A stretch of DNA of 64,000 nucleotides from Lytechinus variegatus (GCF_018143015.1 NC_054743.1:31459934-31523933), one strand, 5' to 3'; counted from the first letter of the stretch, positions 1 to 12,748 are shown. The notes: generated from the sequence alone by a model not told the origin. Numbers and translations: made by a program.

Positions 1-397
1 TAATTTTGTGTTTCTGAAAATACCAGCATTTTCATTGGCAAGCAATAATTTTGATCACAAACTGACAGAGCAAAGGTGAAAGATGCATACACACTCTCAC
101 CTCACTCTCTCATAAAACGATTTGTTTTAGAGACATGAAATGAAGTAGAATAACTCTAGTTTTAGTTGCTCAGTTGTGAGTTGACTAATCATTTTTATGG
201 GGAAAAATTTTGTACATTTTCAATGAAATTGGTATATTCACAAAATAGCTTAAATTGCCCAAAAATTCCAGATTCCATGTTATGGGTATATATGCTGAGA
301 AACTAACTGAATTTAAAGTTTAGGTTAAATAGCAAAGCCAAAGAAACTTTGCCTGGAAATTCATTTCATGACATGAAGAAATCAAAAGACAAAACTA
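1..397. other. AT-rich flank, no gene seen
   Basis: No open frame with coding character and no recognised repeat boundary. The stretch ends at the target duplication of the element that starts at 407. Confidence 0.5.
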
Positions 398-406
398 CAT
401 GTAGGC

Positions 407-848
407 TAGACCAAAAGCTTCGGTCTCTGTTATGTTGGTTGTTCAGCTGAACTCCGTTGGCTTCAGTCACCAAATACAGAGACCGAAGTTCTAGCGCGAT
501 CTGTACAGGGGACTCAATGGCCATATGTTTATGTACTTAAGATCGGACAAAACGGGGAAGTGAATTTGCGTGACAGCCGAGGTAAGTCACTGTTTTTGTT
601 CCTTTTAACTTGATTTTTCTCAGTTTTTTGGCAATTAATGCCAAGAGGGAATATTAATTTGCATTTTGGTCGCAATAATTGTCAATTTTTTTATTCATTA
701 AAGACAAAAATTGAAGAGCCCCGACGGGGGATTTTGCATTGCAAGTCCCCTAATGGTGGCTGCACGATAGCGAGCCGTCTGTGTACGAGGAGAATTAAAA
801 AAAAAAATGTTAAAAAATTCCTCGAACCAGACGGCTGCCAGCTGTCTA
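407..848 (+). mobile_element. Non-autonomous DNA transposon with 9-bp target duplication, copy 1
   Basis: The 442-bp element is flanked by identical 9-mers CATGTAGGC (398-406 and 849-857). Its termini are TAGAC and GTCTA, a 5-bp inverted repeat. A second copy lies inverted at 38,357-38,759 with its own, different 9-bp duplication, which fixes both ends independently. Near the left end a stem is formed by CTTCGGTCTCTG (from about 419) and CAGAGACCGAAG (about 477-488), with a loop of roughly 45 bases. A good splice-donor-like GAGGTAAGT occurs near 580. There is no coding capacity. Nine-base duplications are typical of MULE or Merlin-type transposons; that assignment is inference from duplication length alone. 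Confidence 0.8.
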
Positions 849-857
849 CATGTAGGC

Positions 858-1986
858 CTACATGATGTATACAAAAAAAAGTGCAAGCAACTGTTGGATT
901 GGGAAGAAATCAAATAGAGATCAGTTGTGAGATGTAGATTGCAATAATAAACCTGAAAGTAAACTATACTAAAGGTAATAAAGTAATATAATTAATAAGA
1001 AAGGTGTCCTCAGTTCATTGGTACTAGGAGTGCCTCAGTTCAGCACAGACTAGTAGTATCAAAGTTCAAGACGTTAGACCCAACAAGATTACGTATAAGT
1101 GGGTCTGTACAAAAATATGCACACTGACTCAACACGAATATATCACACGGACTGTATCGAAGAATGAAAGTAGTAGTATACTGACTCATTTAGAATTTAA
1201 GATACATCGAAAATAACGAACCTTTTCGCAGGTAGTTTGTTCTAAAGTCCTGGTCAGATGGAGCTGATATTCGTGGAATATCAAAAGTTTCTGCATTCAT
1301 GATTCAGCCGTTGCGTTCCTAGGCTATCTACTTTTGTTAACCTGTGTTTTTGGTGTTGAACTTGACCTTACTGACCCCGTTACTGACCTAGCCTAGCCTT
1401 GGCAAGTTGGGCTAGGCCTAGGTATCTATCTGCTCCTGAAGATAGATCCGTCGATGATAATTTTGATCTTGACCAAATCGTAATCGAGATAACCAGTTTT
1501 GTTGCATGGCCCCAATTTTGTGACCCCATCTCATAGAATGGTACCCTATATACCCCAGCCCAGCCCTTTACCAAAATATCTATGTCAACCCCCCAAAAAA
1601 AAATAATAATAATAATAATGATAATAATAATAATAATAATAATGATAACAGTAATAACAATAATCATAATCAAAAGAAAAAAATTAAGATATCATTGAGT
1701 GATCGAGTTACAGTGTAATGAATAAATTGAACATTAAATTAGCCAATTAAACGCATATTCCTCCCCCCCCCCCCTCAAAATAGGAGGAAAAAATATAGGC
1801 CTAGTTACAAAAAAGATGAAGAAAAATGAATGAACGATCATAGATTTATAAACTAATTTGTATTTATTAAACATAATCAAATGATTAATGAATAAAATAA
1901 ATAGGGGCCTATCGAGCAAAAATAAGAGAAAATAATAAAAAGTACAAAGAAAGGAGAAAAAAGAAACAAGATCAATAAAAGGAGTG
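858..1986. other. Intergenic AT-rich DNA
   Basis: No gene seen. It includes a TAA/ATT microsatellite at about 1604-1665 and a short C run near 1765. Short frames here on the minus strand are translations of the microsatellite. Confidence 0.5.
1604..1665. repeat. (TAA)n microsatellite
   Basis: Interrupted run of AAT/TAA triplets with occasional TGA and TAACAG interruptions. Confidence 0.85.
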
Positions 1987-2852
1987 AGAAAATAAGGGAA
2001 AGGGAACTATTAGTATATTGGGATTTCCATACTGCCTATTTAAAATGTAAATACGTACGGAGCTTGCAACTGCAAGGGGAAGTTCACCCCTGACAAAACG
2101 TTTATTGTAAAAATAGCAGGAAAAATACTATTATTAAAGTTGCCGAAGGTTTGAAAAAAAATCTATCAAATAATTTTTAAAAATTTATCATAATCTTAAT
2201 ATTGATTATCAGGCTGATGTCTATGCGAGCAGCTATCCTACGTATCGTATAGCAAAACAAAAATCAATGAAATGTCTTTTTCAGAAAATTTAAAATGGTC
2301 TTGCACCTTCAGTATATCAATAAACAAAAATATTTCACACCCGTTCCTAAAAAAATTAAGTCATCACGAACCCATCGAACAATTAAAATTCATGCATATT
2401 GTATTAGGGGCCTACAAAAAGAAAATAAGGGAAAGGGAACTATTAGTATATTGGGATTTCCATACTGCCTATTTAAAATGTAAATACGTACGGAGCTTGC
2501 AACTGCAAGGGGAAGTTCACCCCTGACAAAACGTTTATTGTAAAAATAGCAGGAAAAATACTATTATTAAAGTTGCCGAAGGTTTGAAAAAAAATCTATC
2601 AAATAATTTTTAAAAATTTATCATAATCTTAATATTGATTATCAGGCTGATGTCTATGCGAGCAGCTATCCTACGTATCGTATAGCAAAACAAAAATCAA
2701 TGAAATGTCTTTTTCAGAAAATTTAAAATGGTCTTGCACCTTCAGTATATCAATAAACAAAAATATTTCACACCCGTTCCTAAAAAAAATAAGTCATCAC
2801 GAACCCATCGAACAATTAAAATTCATGCATATTGTATTAGGGGCCTACAAAA
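1987..2852. repeat. 433-bp direct tandem duplication
   Basis: 1987-2419 is repeated at 2420-2852 with a constant offset of 433 bases and almost no differences (one visible in an A-rich run near 2350 versus 2783). Each copy contains a half of the TTAA-palindrome family seen whole at 57,124-57,619, beginning with the GGGGAAGTTCACCCC motif. The near identity means the duplication is recent, or that it is an assembly duplicate. Confidence 0.9.
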
Positions 2853-2975
2853 CATGATGGTTTAGCGTACATAAATCCAAAACTTAAATTGTAATAATGG
2901 AAATCTCTCAACACTTCACCAATATATTTTTCTTACTTCTTACAACAAACTTTTCTTCAGAGTGATCATTCTCTT
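2077..2975. mobile_element. Degenerate TTAA-type palindromic element (family A)
   Basis: The left part (GGGGAAGTTCACCCC, then a GTTTATTGTAAAAATAGCAG stretch) matches the start of the family A copy at 57,124. The right part (about 2900-2975: a TTCACCAATAT-like motif, then ACAACAAACTTTTCTTCAGAG and CTCTTTAA) matches the diverged opposite end. The 433-bp tandem duplication lies inside it, which explains why it is longer than the roughly 500 bp of the complete copy. Outer boundaries are approximate. Confidence 0.6.
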
Positions 2976-3683
2976 TAACTGTTACGCGTGGTTGCTACAT
3001 TTTTTTTTTGTGTGGAATGGAACCATATTGGAGTAGAAGGAGCAAAATCGAGCCCCCACTGCCCCTGCCTCTTCTGTCTCTGCCTCTCTCGGCCTCTCCT
3101 CGTCCTTCTCTCTCCCTCTCTCTTCTTCTTCAAACCCAAACAAATTAAGATGTCTTTACAACATATGCCATGATAGCTGTGTATACGCCCACGTATACGT
3201 CGAGTGCTCTTGCATGGTCATAATAATTAAATCAATATTTTTTATTGCCATTTTCCGCAGCATACACAAGTTTGCAAAAACACTCGTGTTCACTCAGCAA
3301 ACTGCTCTGAGGCATAGAGAAATTGACTGCTGTTTGAATCTCCAGGAAAGCAGCAAATTACGGACTACAAAGAAATTGAGTTTCATTTTCAGACAGGCTC
3401 CCAATTCCCTTTTTCAAATTCTCTTATATCTCATATTCTTGTTACAGTATATTGTGCCCGCTATTGTGTATCGAAATAGGCCTCGGGAATGGGTAACCTC
3501 CTTGATTTGGGGGTCATGACGCAAACCAAGTCCATGCTCAAACTAATTTGTTTGTTGGCTGGGGGTTATTCATTTTTTTTTAATTCTTTTTTGGGGGGCT
3601 TTTGGTTTTTACCCATTCGCAAGGCTTATACTTTTACATTGCATGACTGAAATGCGATTTTTAAAAATATGATTAATAGACCT

Positions 3684-3688
<5 letters not shown>

Positions 3689-3745
<57 letters not shown>
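3689..3745. repeat. (AT)n microsatellite
   Basis: Nearly uninterrupted AT dinucleotide run of about 57 bases. Confidence 0.95.
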
Positions 3746-3749
<4 letters not shown>

Positions 3750-4439
3750 TAGAATATTTTTATCAAATTCGTTCAATATGTATTTTGTCTTATCACTCCC
3801 ATGCAGTTCTCTTATAAATATATTATTGTTCTGTTAACCCTTTTATTAGCTTATTTCATTCCTGTATTCATTTTGCTCCATTGATTCATTTATCCATTCA
3901 AAATGATAATTTTCCCTCAGTAATAATGATGAAATCAACCAACCCGCCAATCATTCTAGATTAATATTAATCTATGCCTAACTTGTCCATTCATTTATTT
4001 TAGCATTTTACTTCACCTGTATAATGTGCATTTCTTCCTTTATTCACTACCTTTTTTTATTTTCTTATCCATTAACATATTTGTTCATTAATTCAAGTTC
4101 ATCGAGGGTTCAGGGCCGGGATAGAATAAATTTGTCATGCCCACGACTGCTAGCATTTCGTACGTTGTATCAATGACTAATCATGTAAGGATAATGATTT
4201 CAAATCAAATATGGACTTTAACTTGTTGTGATAAGAAATACAGGCCTACAACCATTGTTTCATGAACCTTCTCACGTGTATATTTTGCATATTGATGAAT
4301 ATAAATAGGCCAACATATTGTGTCTGTCATACTGAAAATAATTTCAATATCGTCCTCTCTCTATACTTCAGAAATCAGTTGAGGAGGAAGGGAGCCTTCT
4401 TTTCTCAAACAACTTTCCATATAGGATGATTCACTTTCA

Positions 4440-4600
4440 AAAAATACACCCCCTGTCCCCATCTTCTTTTTCATTTCTTTCCCTGCCCCTTCCCTCCCTC
4501 TTTCTTTATCTCTTACTTTTTCTTTCATTCTTTCTCTCCCCTCCCCCCATCTCCCCGCGCCCCCTTCTCTCCCCCTCTCTCTCTCTCTCACACACGCTCT
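4440..4600. repeat. Pyrimidine-rich tract
   Basis: CT-rich strand with many CCCT and TTTC blocks ending in a CT/CA dinucleotide run. The Arg/Glu/Gly-rich minus-strand frame across it is a low-complexity artefact. Confidence 0.75.
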
Positions 4601-5500
4601 AATTCCACTGGCATTCAATGTTTAACAGAAAAAAAAGACAGGATCAGTTTACAACCATTTGGTTTAGCTCACAATTTACTTTGACATTATCATATATATA
4701 CTGCACATCAAGATGTAAATATAACTGTACATAATCATTTAAGTTGCAGTGTCAGGGCAAAAAACCTAATTGTAAGGGAACAATGCATAAATAATACGCC
4801 CATAACACCAACAAAAAGTAGCAATTAAAAACAAAAACATGTCATTCGTGTTCACATGCAGACCATTATGAGATAGTTAATAAATTACAAAATGTGATCG
4901 AAGAAAATTGCATTTCTTGAAATCAAAATGTTTTTTTTAAACAATCACAAATTTAAGCAAATAAATTCGCCCATGAAATATCCATTCGGCGAATATGTCC
5001 ACATTTTCGAGTATTATACAAATATTTATGCAAGTGAAGAGCCTTCCAAATTTATCCAATACACACCTTAATTGTTACTGCTTTTGAAACAAACCATGTT
5101 TCTGGCTAGAGATGTATAAAGAGTCTTCGTCAAGTTTTCACACTTGATTTTTATTTGCAATTGTAATCTTTAATAGTATTTTCCTGTATACATTTTACAG
5201 ATAAAGCAACACCAGTAATTAATGTAAGGAGAGCAGCAACATTTCCTTTTAATGTGATCAGCTCTAATCTTTCTCCTCAACAAAGTGTGTGGAACAGGGA
5301 TTAAAGAAATGAGGGTCATTATAAACATGGAATTTCTCATGCAGGGGGGGGGGGGGCTTTATAGGGGCTGTTACACAAAGCAACATATCAAATGGTGTGA
5401 TAAACTACTGAAATGATTCCCTCTGATTGCCCAAGGAAAAATTCCTAACAGATCATTTGTCACTGATATTCTTAAACTGTATTTTTAATACTGGTATACG

Positions 5501-5616
5501 GCCCTGGGTCACATAACACAATTCTTAGCAACTGTCCATATTTGATTAATATGATTTTAGGTCATTACACAGAGTTGTAAAAATCAGTCAATGAAGTCTT
5601 GTGTCACAGGCCCCTG
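5501..5616. mobile_element. Short palindromic element, probable
   Basis: The left end GGCCCTGGGTCACATAA and the reverse complement of the right end (GGGGCCTGTGACACAAG) are similar, as in other GGGCC-ended foldback elements in this window. The arms are short and diverged. Confidence 0.4.
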
Positions 5617-8334
5617 ATCCATACACTACAACTTATTATTTCTGCACATGATATAAGGTTGACATATAACCATTTCAGATGATTGCCATCAATAAGTATA
5701 AAAGTAAAATCTGGAATTCATGCTCCAATTGACAGAGGATAAATGAGATAGAGTGGCAATGTTTTCCTTCTATGGGGGAATTGAACCTTCATCTTCACAA
5801 TGATTAACATATAGGCCTAGTCCATGGTTACATATTAGCAATATTCACATTGTGAAAACTCAGTATTCTGATTAAAAATATCTATATTCAGCTCAAGAGC
5901 AGTGATTTCTATCATGGGGCAAGAGGAAAATGGGGGAAATAATAGGAAGAATTGGATTACCACACAAGTCCTCACAACAATGCACCATTACCTTCAAAAT
6001 ATCACACAAAACTTTTTAACTTTTACATATTAGTAATATTGAACTGCACTTAAAACCACCTATGAGAAATTGGTATCAAATAAAAATACCACTCTATCAT
6101 ATTTTTTTCTGAAATATGATACAATTAGATTAAAATGTGTCATCTGTTTTTAAAAAATATCTTATTTACATCCAGGGAAGTGACAAAAAAATATATCAAA
6201 GGGATCAAACATTAAAAGACTATAAATTGACACATGTCCCATTAACATTAGATCTCCCAAATGCAATCATTCCCCATACACAGAAAATGATGTTTGAGAT
6301 CCCTTACAAGAGTGAAGTTCCAAGTAAATGAAATCAAGAAATTATAAGCAACAAGCAGCAAATCATATTTCCTACCTTTAAATGGAATTGTGAAGAGTAT
6401 TGGACAAATCTTTAATTAAAAAAATGGATGGGGAATCACATACTTACAGTTGCAAATGCATAGTTGCCGATTCAAAATGCCAATCAATATTTAACCAGTT
6501 TAAGCATAAATTCATGCATTATATAATTTCTTGTTATTTCAGAGGAGAGGAAAACAAATAAAACTATGCAATCATAGTTTGCAAATTTATTTTTGTTTCA
6601 GATTGGCAAATATAATGCATAATAAATAAAAGTATGAAAAGTTTATGTCATTTTGCAGTAAGATTTTTGCAATAATTTCTGACATCAACTATTAATCACT
6701 GTCATCTTTGTTTTTTGTTTTGAGGGGGGGTGGTCAACTTAAAAATTTATTCAACCCCTCAACTTCTCTGTGTTCTTGAGTTGTTGGCTTGCAATGGACA
6801 GATGGAGGCAATAAAATCCTATCAATGGGATTGAAATGCTCTTACAAAAAAAATGATAGTTTTAAATGAATAATAGTAACATCTTTCAAAATCTAAGAAA
6901 CAATATGCTTCATAGAGGTACATGTACATCTGGTTTGTCAACATCATCAATGTAGTATTCTAGACAATGTAGTATTTGAACTCAGAAGTAAACACATACT
7001 ATGTTGGTACATGAACATGTAGCTCTAAAACAGGATAGGCAAGAATTATACTCCTTTTCTTTTAGTTTTTATTTATATCTGGTAACTTCTGTTCCTTAAC
7101 AAAAATAGAATTTACGCATATCATGTGCCACAGTGCCAGTAATAAAATCAGTATGATCATCAAATGCAATTCAAATTTCAATAAACTATTGAATTTAAAA
7201 TTAAACATTCTCCACATTATATTTCAGCCTCAGTTTAATGAAACGGGAGCATAACTTTGACCTTCGTTCACAACTTTTATAAGAGCATCATTATAGTAAT
7301 CTACATGTAAAACCAAAAAAAATGAAAATGCATTCTTGTCCTACTTCAATGCAAGTCCTAAATACCTTTTAACAAATAAAATACTGCAGCAGGAAAAATA
7401 AATAATTTGTCAAGAAAGACAATAAAAAGAATAAAGTGAAATGGATCACATCTATAAATATTACATTCAGAGTTTGATGCATGCACTTTTTTTAACAGGT
7501 AACAAGCAGCAGGTGAGGTAGAGAAAATAATAGTTTCAAAATAAAACAAATGCAAAGAATTTGTATCACTACTTTGTACATTTAAGCTGAAAATAAAACT
7601 GACAGCAGGATGAGAAGCTGTTTATGAACTGCATACAGTGCCTGTGACTCCTGAAAACGGGCACAAGACAAACTTTAATGCAAACATTTTATGTTCAGTT
7701 CAGTTTCAATTGACAATGTGCAGTACAGTATAAAAATACTGACTTCTTTTTTAATGGAAATTACAGCCATAGACTTTTCTTTCTTTCTGAGCATTGTAGC
7801 CTGTGTGACTATGAGTGTAGGGGGGGGGGGCAAGGGAAAAACTCATTTAAGTGGTATAAAGTCAATGAGCAACGTGTACTAATAAATCTTTGCCTTAGTT
7901 AGGAAGTGTATCCCCCCCCCCCCCATTTGATGGCATATGTCAATACCATCTACATGTATGTCAATACACAACTCCTTGAATTTACCATGTAGATTCTAAA
8001 TCATTGTTGGTATTAATTTGAATTAAGTATTAAGCAATTAATATTTATACAAAATTGCTCTAAAACAACCTTTACTAGAAATATTACACAAAAAATGAGT
8101 AATCCATCCTCATTTTAATTTCAGGCAAAATGCCAAGACGTGATCACTATGTTTTTTTATTACTACATCTTTGCAAAAGAGTGTAATCGTACATGAACTG
8201 TACATGATATTTTACCTCACATGATTGTCTTCCTACAAGAGCTATATCTCTCTAACATACTGATGTGATTTTTAAAATGAAATCGAAAAATTCTACTTAT
8301 ATCAAGAACTACATAATCAAATTAGAAATTATCA
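5617..8334. other. Intergenic AT-rich DNA
   Basis: No gene, RNA or clear mobile element seen. It includes short G and C homopolymer runs near 7820 and 7912. Several weak palindromes were not followed up. Confidence 0.45.
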
Positions 8335-8920
8335 ATAAAGGAGAATGAAACCATTGGAACAAGATAGCTTGTGTGAGAACAGAAAAATCAAAGAAACAGA
8401 TCAACAAAAGTTTGAGAAAAATCAGACAAATAATGAGAAAGTTATGAGCATTTGAATATTGCGATCACTAATGCTATGGAGATAGCAAATTGGCAATGTG
8501 ACAAAGATGTGTGATGTCACTTGTGAACAACTCTCCCCATTACTTAAGTATATATTTCACTTAATTGCCTCTTTTATCACATCTATTCATAGATCATGTG
8601 TTCTTTCTACATGAGGGCATGTAATACATATTTTTTAAGAATACATCATGGATAGAGAGTTTGTATCATAAGAAAAAGCAAAGAGACATTTTGAGGGTAT
8701 TTTATAGTCCACCAAAGGGAAAGTTGTTCATCAGTGACATCACACATCCTTGTCGCATTGCCGATGTGAGGATCTCCATAGCATTGGTGATTGCAATATT
8801 CAAATGCTCTCAACTTTCTCACTATTTGTCTGATTTTTTTCAAACTTTCTTTGTTCTTATCCTTTGATTTTTCAGTTTCTACACAAGCCTATTTGTTCCA
8901 AAGGTTTCATTCCCCTTTAA
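8335..8920. mobile_element. TTAA-type palindromic element (family with GGGAATGAAACC ends)
   Basis: The left end AAGGAGAATGAAACC is matched by the reverse complement of the right end AAGGGGAATGAAACC. The inverted similarity continues inwards over roughly 250 bases, including TGTGATGTCAC near 8512 and its partner near 8738. The right end is flanked by TTAA (8917-8920); the left flank reads ATAA, one base changed. No coding capacity. Confidence 0.8.
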
Positions 8921-10640
8921 TATTCCTTATCATAGCAACATTTAAAACTACTCTGTACTTTATTCACATTTACAACTGTAATACACATGGGGTTAAGATG
9001 GTTTCACATTTAGTTATACAGTTAGGCATTCCAATGAAATATACATCAAATTTATGAAAGGTTTAGGAAATTCAAAACAATTTCCAAACAGCCCAATTTC
9101 ATTACCAGTTGAAAACAGAATTGCTACAATACTGAGTTTTATCATTCTGCATTTTGGTACATTACTTCAAGTGCAATTAACATTCATGAGTATACTGTTG
9201 TTGTTGCTTTTTTTTAAATCAATGTGAAAATTCCCATACCTTTTGTACAGAGACCATCTGGTTCCAGTCAGGAATGGGTTAACACAGGCAACCTTGCATT
9301 GCTCAGCTACGTGCACTCACACAAGTTTGATTCATCAAAAATATCAAGTGGCAGTTACGTCTTTCCTGCTCTGTACATGTACATGACAAATTTTGAATTT
9401 ATAAATTTTAAAATAAGAACCTACCTACATTTTATACAGTTATGCCCACGTATGTTAACCTAAAAGGCAATAAGGTACATGCAAAGAAGGTAGATATCGA
9501 CGACTAAGGTATAAATACATACTTTTTTAGCACAAATACAGACCAACTATCCTATGGATGGTTCATGTTCAGTTGGAGCCAAAAGTAAAGACCTGGAATA
9601 TTCCATGAAAATGCTCACATTAAATAGGAAAATATGTTATATTTTTAGAAATTATTTATGCCACCAGGGCAACATGAATAATGATCAAACAATCATGGAT
9701 ATCTTGCCAATAGGACCACTGATACATGTTTATTCAGGTGAAAAATGTGCCTCATTAAAAAAAACTTTAAATGCTAAAACATTAAAAGGTAAAACATTCA
9801 AAATTATTATATTTTTGCTCATCATTTCTCACCATAAACACTGAATATGAACTTTTCCATATGAGTAAAGCATTCAGTTTTGAATTTAAACCTAACTCCC
9901 CAAATAACACCGGTAACGGTTGCACATTTGTTTGAATTCTTCAAAATATTACTGTCAAGAGTTCAAAGTTCTTGGCAAGTGATCATTAACAGGGAATATA
10001 CCATTTGTACATTACTCTTTGCTCCAATTGTATGTATTGCACAATTTTCATAAATCATTGTATAATACCAATATCATTTATTTCAATCATATAACAGCAA
10101 ACATTCCCATGGTTAAATCCAAACTGAACACTTTCATCTTTAATTATAAGCATTACACCACTTTAATAACTGACATTAGAATTGACACTACTTGCACATG
10201 TATGTGCAATACAAGATTATGACACAAAATACTAACACACAATATGCATTGTAATAATCATTAATAAGTACACATACATTGCAAAAACCTATGCATCAAA
10301 AATTAAATTAATCTTTTCATCTTTTTACAAGGCTTTTAAAAAATAATCATCAGACCTTTTAAAAGACATGTACCAAGAATATGCCAGGCAAAGTGACATG
10401 ATACACATACATGTACTCCTGGCTTCAATTAAAAAAGGATAAGAATATACATGGAAGAAGCTCAGTCACAGGTATGTGGCATCTGGTCAGGCTAACTCAC
10501 GATGCATACCAAATATGCACACAGTGTATGAATGACGCACACCAAATGTTAAATATAACTGGAGAATGCCTTTCTATTGAAGTTGATAAAAATGGAAATA
10601 ATAAGAATGTACATGTACACCAGGAGAACAAGCGTGATGC
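8921..10640. other. Intergenic AT-rich DNA
   Basis: No supported gene. The open frames here have no splice support and no recognisable domain. ACATGTAC palindromes occur at about 9376 and 10400. Confidence 0.45.
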
Positions 10641-10659
10641 ATTTCAAACTGTAAAATCG

Positions 10660-10975
10660 TCACATGCACCACGAACAGTCCTCTCTGCGCAGATTCAGTG
10701 CGCTATCGCGCCTCGCGATTTCACCACGAACCGTCCTCTCTGTTACGATGCCCACGTGGCGTAAATAATTCACTTCAATAAAATGTTAAGATACGGGATG
10801 AAACTTTGGAACCTGAACTATCGAAAAAAGACATGGGTAAATAATTTGCTCTCCTTGTAGGTGCATTTATTGCTGGTTTTAAAAAACCTTTTTTTAAATG
10901 AGTTCTCTGCAAAACTAACTTTCGCATCGAAGCGCGCAGAGAGGATGGTTTGTGGTGCGTGCGACGAAATGAAAG
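10660..10975. repeat. Short repeat set, two direct and one inverted copy
   Basis: The motif CACCACGAACAGTCCTCTCT near 10,668 recurs as CACCACGAACCGTCCTCTCT near 10,722. A diverged reverse complement (AGAGAGGATGGTTTGTGGTG) lies near 10,937. This looks like the remains of a palindromic element with GC-rich ends. The 117-residue frame running across it is not supported as a gene. Confidence 0.55.
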
Positions 10976-11104
10976 GGTACATGTACATTAGAATAATTCT
11001 GCAAGTTATTGCATGCACTGGATGAATGTACATGTACACACTATACAATACATCTGAAATGTGCCTGGGTATAAATAAGTCAAATTTACTAGACAGAACA
11101 AGTA

Positions 11105-11520
11105 GGCCCGAATTCACAAAGGTGGTTTTGAAAACCCAAGGTTGAGTCTATGGTTTACACTTAATTTAGTGCGTATCAGGCGTGTGTATAAAACATGTCC
11201 AATGCTGATGCGCGCATTTGTCACAGTGCGCAAAATTGACGCCTGTTACCATCATGGTTAGATACGCTACTTTATTCATGAAGTCCACTGTTTTTATTCA
11301 TGAGTCCACTCTTCAAACAGTGGACTCATGAATAAAAAAGCGTATCTAACCATGGTAACAGGCGTCAATTTTGCGCACTGTGACAAATGCGCGCATCAGC
11401 ATTGGACATGTTTTATACACGCGCCCGATACGTGCTTAATTAAGCGTAATTTATACAGGAAATCTGATAAACCATGGACTCATCCTTGGGTTTTCAAAAC
11501 CACCTTTGTGCATTCAGGCC
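11105..11520. mobile_element. Near-perfect 416-bp palindromic transposon (GGCCCGAATTC ends)
   Basis: The ends GGCCCGAATTCACAAAGGTG and CACCTTTGTGCATTCAGGCC are inverted. The arms pair over about 190 bases each side of a centre at about 11,310, where ATTCATGAGTCCACT meets AGTGGACTCATGAAT. GTA is found directly outside both ends, a possible 3-bp target duplication. A second family member lies at 56,234-56,641, and the ends resemble those at 43,995-44,298. No coding capacity. A PIF/Harbinger-type origin is inferred from the 3-bp duplication and end shape. Confidence 0.85.
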
Positions 11521-12730
11521 GTATGGTTTCAGAATGCAAATTGATAGCACTTTTGTCATGTACATTCAAACTGTATTACATGTATGTTTTCTTCCATCTG
11601 TTAATCACCATGAAGCACTACTTTCCTTCAGACCGCTGTACAGACTTAAATGGATGAATCGCTGGTTTTCTTTTTTTTCTAAATACATCACAAATTGGAC
11701 TACGCTTTTGAATGACAAGTACAGTAAGCTAGAAAGTCTGAAATATCCAAAAATCTACACACACATATTACATACTTTTCTTTTGAAGAAACGTGTCAGC
11801 TCGATGGCAAAATTTGCTGAAGAAAATTACGATAGGAGTAACTGAATTAGAAAGCACCTTTAAACCAGAGTATTCATTTCATGGTGTCAGGTGTGTACAT
11901 CTGGGATTTGGTTCTAGATGGATTTAGAAACCAAAATATGTACCAGTAGGCCTTTATTTTTTTTCTTTTTACTTTAAAAAAAAAGAACTTTAGATTATTT
12001 GGAACAGTTTTGAATACAAAATTATTAGAACATCTATGGAATGTTTTAGTTGTCCATATATCTATTGAATTTTGGGGGCCAAACACAATTGCAAGTCTAT
12101 ATGTATAACCCCTGGTACCGGTATTCATTTCCTGTGCTTAAACAAAAATCTTCTTTTATAATTATTTTCTTTTTTTTTTTTTTGCATACAAACATCAAAT
12201 ATATTACAGTATGTAAGTACTCACATTACCTATACAGCAATGAGCAGTGTACCATTTCTCATGTGGTTGTTATTTTCATTAGCAATTATTTATCTAGACG
12301 AAGCTATGACTAGGTAGATAGAAGGACTTACAGTTCCTTTAAGCCACTACATTGATAGTAGACCTACATGTACACACCAAAATAAATGTGTAGAAAAAAA
12401 AACCTAATACAGGTACAGTATGTACAAAACATAGCAAAATTATACTTTAATAGTATGCAGTGTTAACCATTTGTATAACTTGAATTCATGAACTGCCAAA
12501 TTTCTAGATTTTTCTCTTCCGAATCATATAAAAAACATGTCTTCCAGTAGAAATACATACAGGCCTACATGTCATAGGAGATATGCATATAAAGGATTTT
12601 GCATCTTCATCACACACACTGACTCTAAGTTTCTATTAACTATCATTTCATTATATGGAAGTATTCATAGAACATCCTTGACAAAATTACTACAAATTTT
12701 CCAATTAAGAAAAAAATATATATTTTGTTT
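11521..12730. other. Intergenic AT-rich DNA downstream of RAB39
   Basis: No gene seen. Part of this could be a long 3' untranslated region of the minus-strand RAB39 gene if the nearer poly(A) signals are not used. Confidence 0.4.
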
Positions 12731-12733
12731 GAT

Positions 12734-12748
12734 TTTATTTGCTTTATT
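12734..12748 (-). terminator. Candidate poly(A) signals for RAB39
   Basis: Two AATAAA hexamers read on the minus strand (12,734-12,739 and 12,743-12,748), about 270-290 bases downstream of the RAB39 stop codon. These are the first canonical signals after the stop. Use is inferred. Confidence 0.4.

Larger units (their letters stand above)
2976..5500. other. Intergenic DNA, no gene seen
   Basis: Contains an AT dinucleotide run (3689-3745), a pyrimidine-rich tract (about 4440-4600) and a G run near 5345. Frames in this stretch have low-complexity translations and no splice-supported structure. Confidence 0.5.

Noticed and set aside
4361-4618. Arg/Glu/Gly-rich 85-residue minus-strand frame
   Set aside because: Pure low-complexity translation of a pyrimidine-rich tract.
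10411-10764. 117-residue open frame
   Set aside because: Runs across a repeat trio, has no domain, no splice support and no coding-like codon use.
11328-11845. Two overlapping frames of 109 and 123 residues
   Set aside because: The first half lies in the arm of the 416-bp palindromic transposon. There is no recognisable domain.
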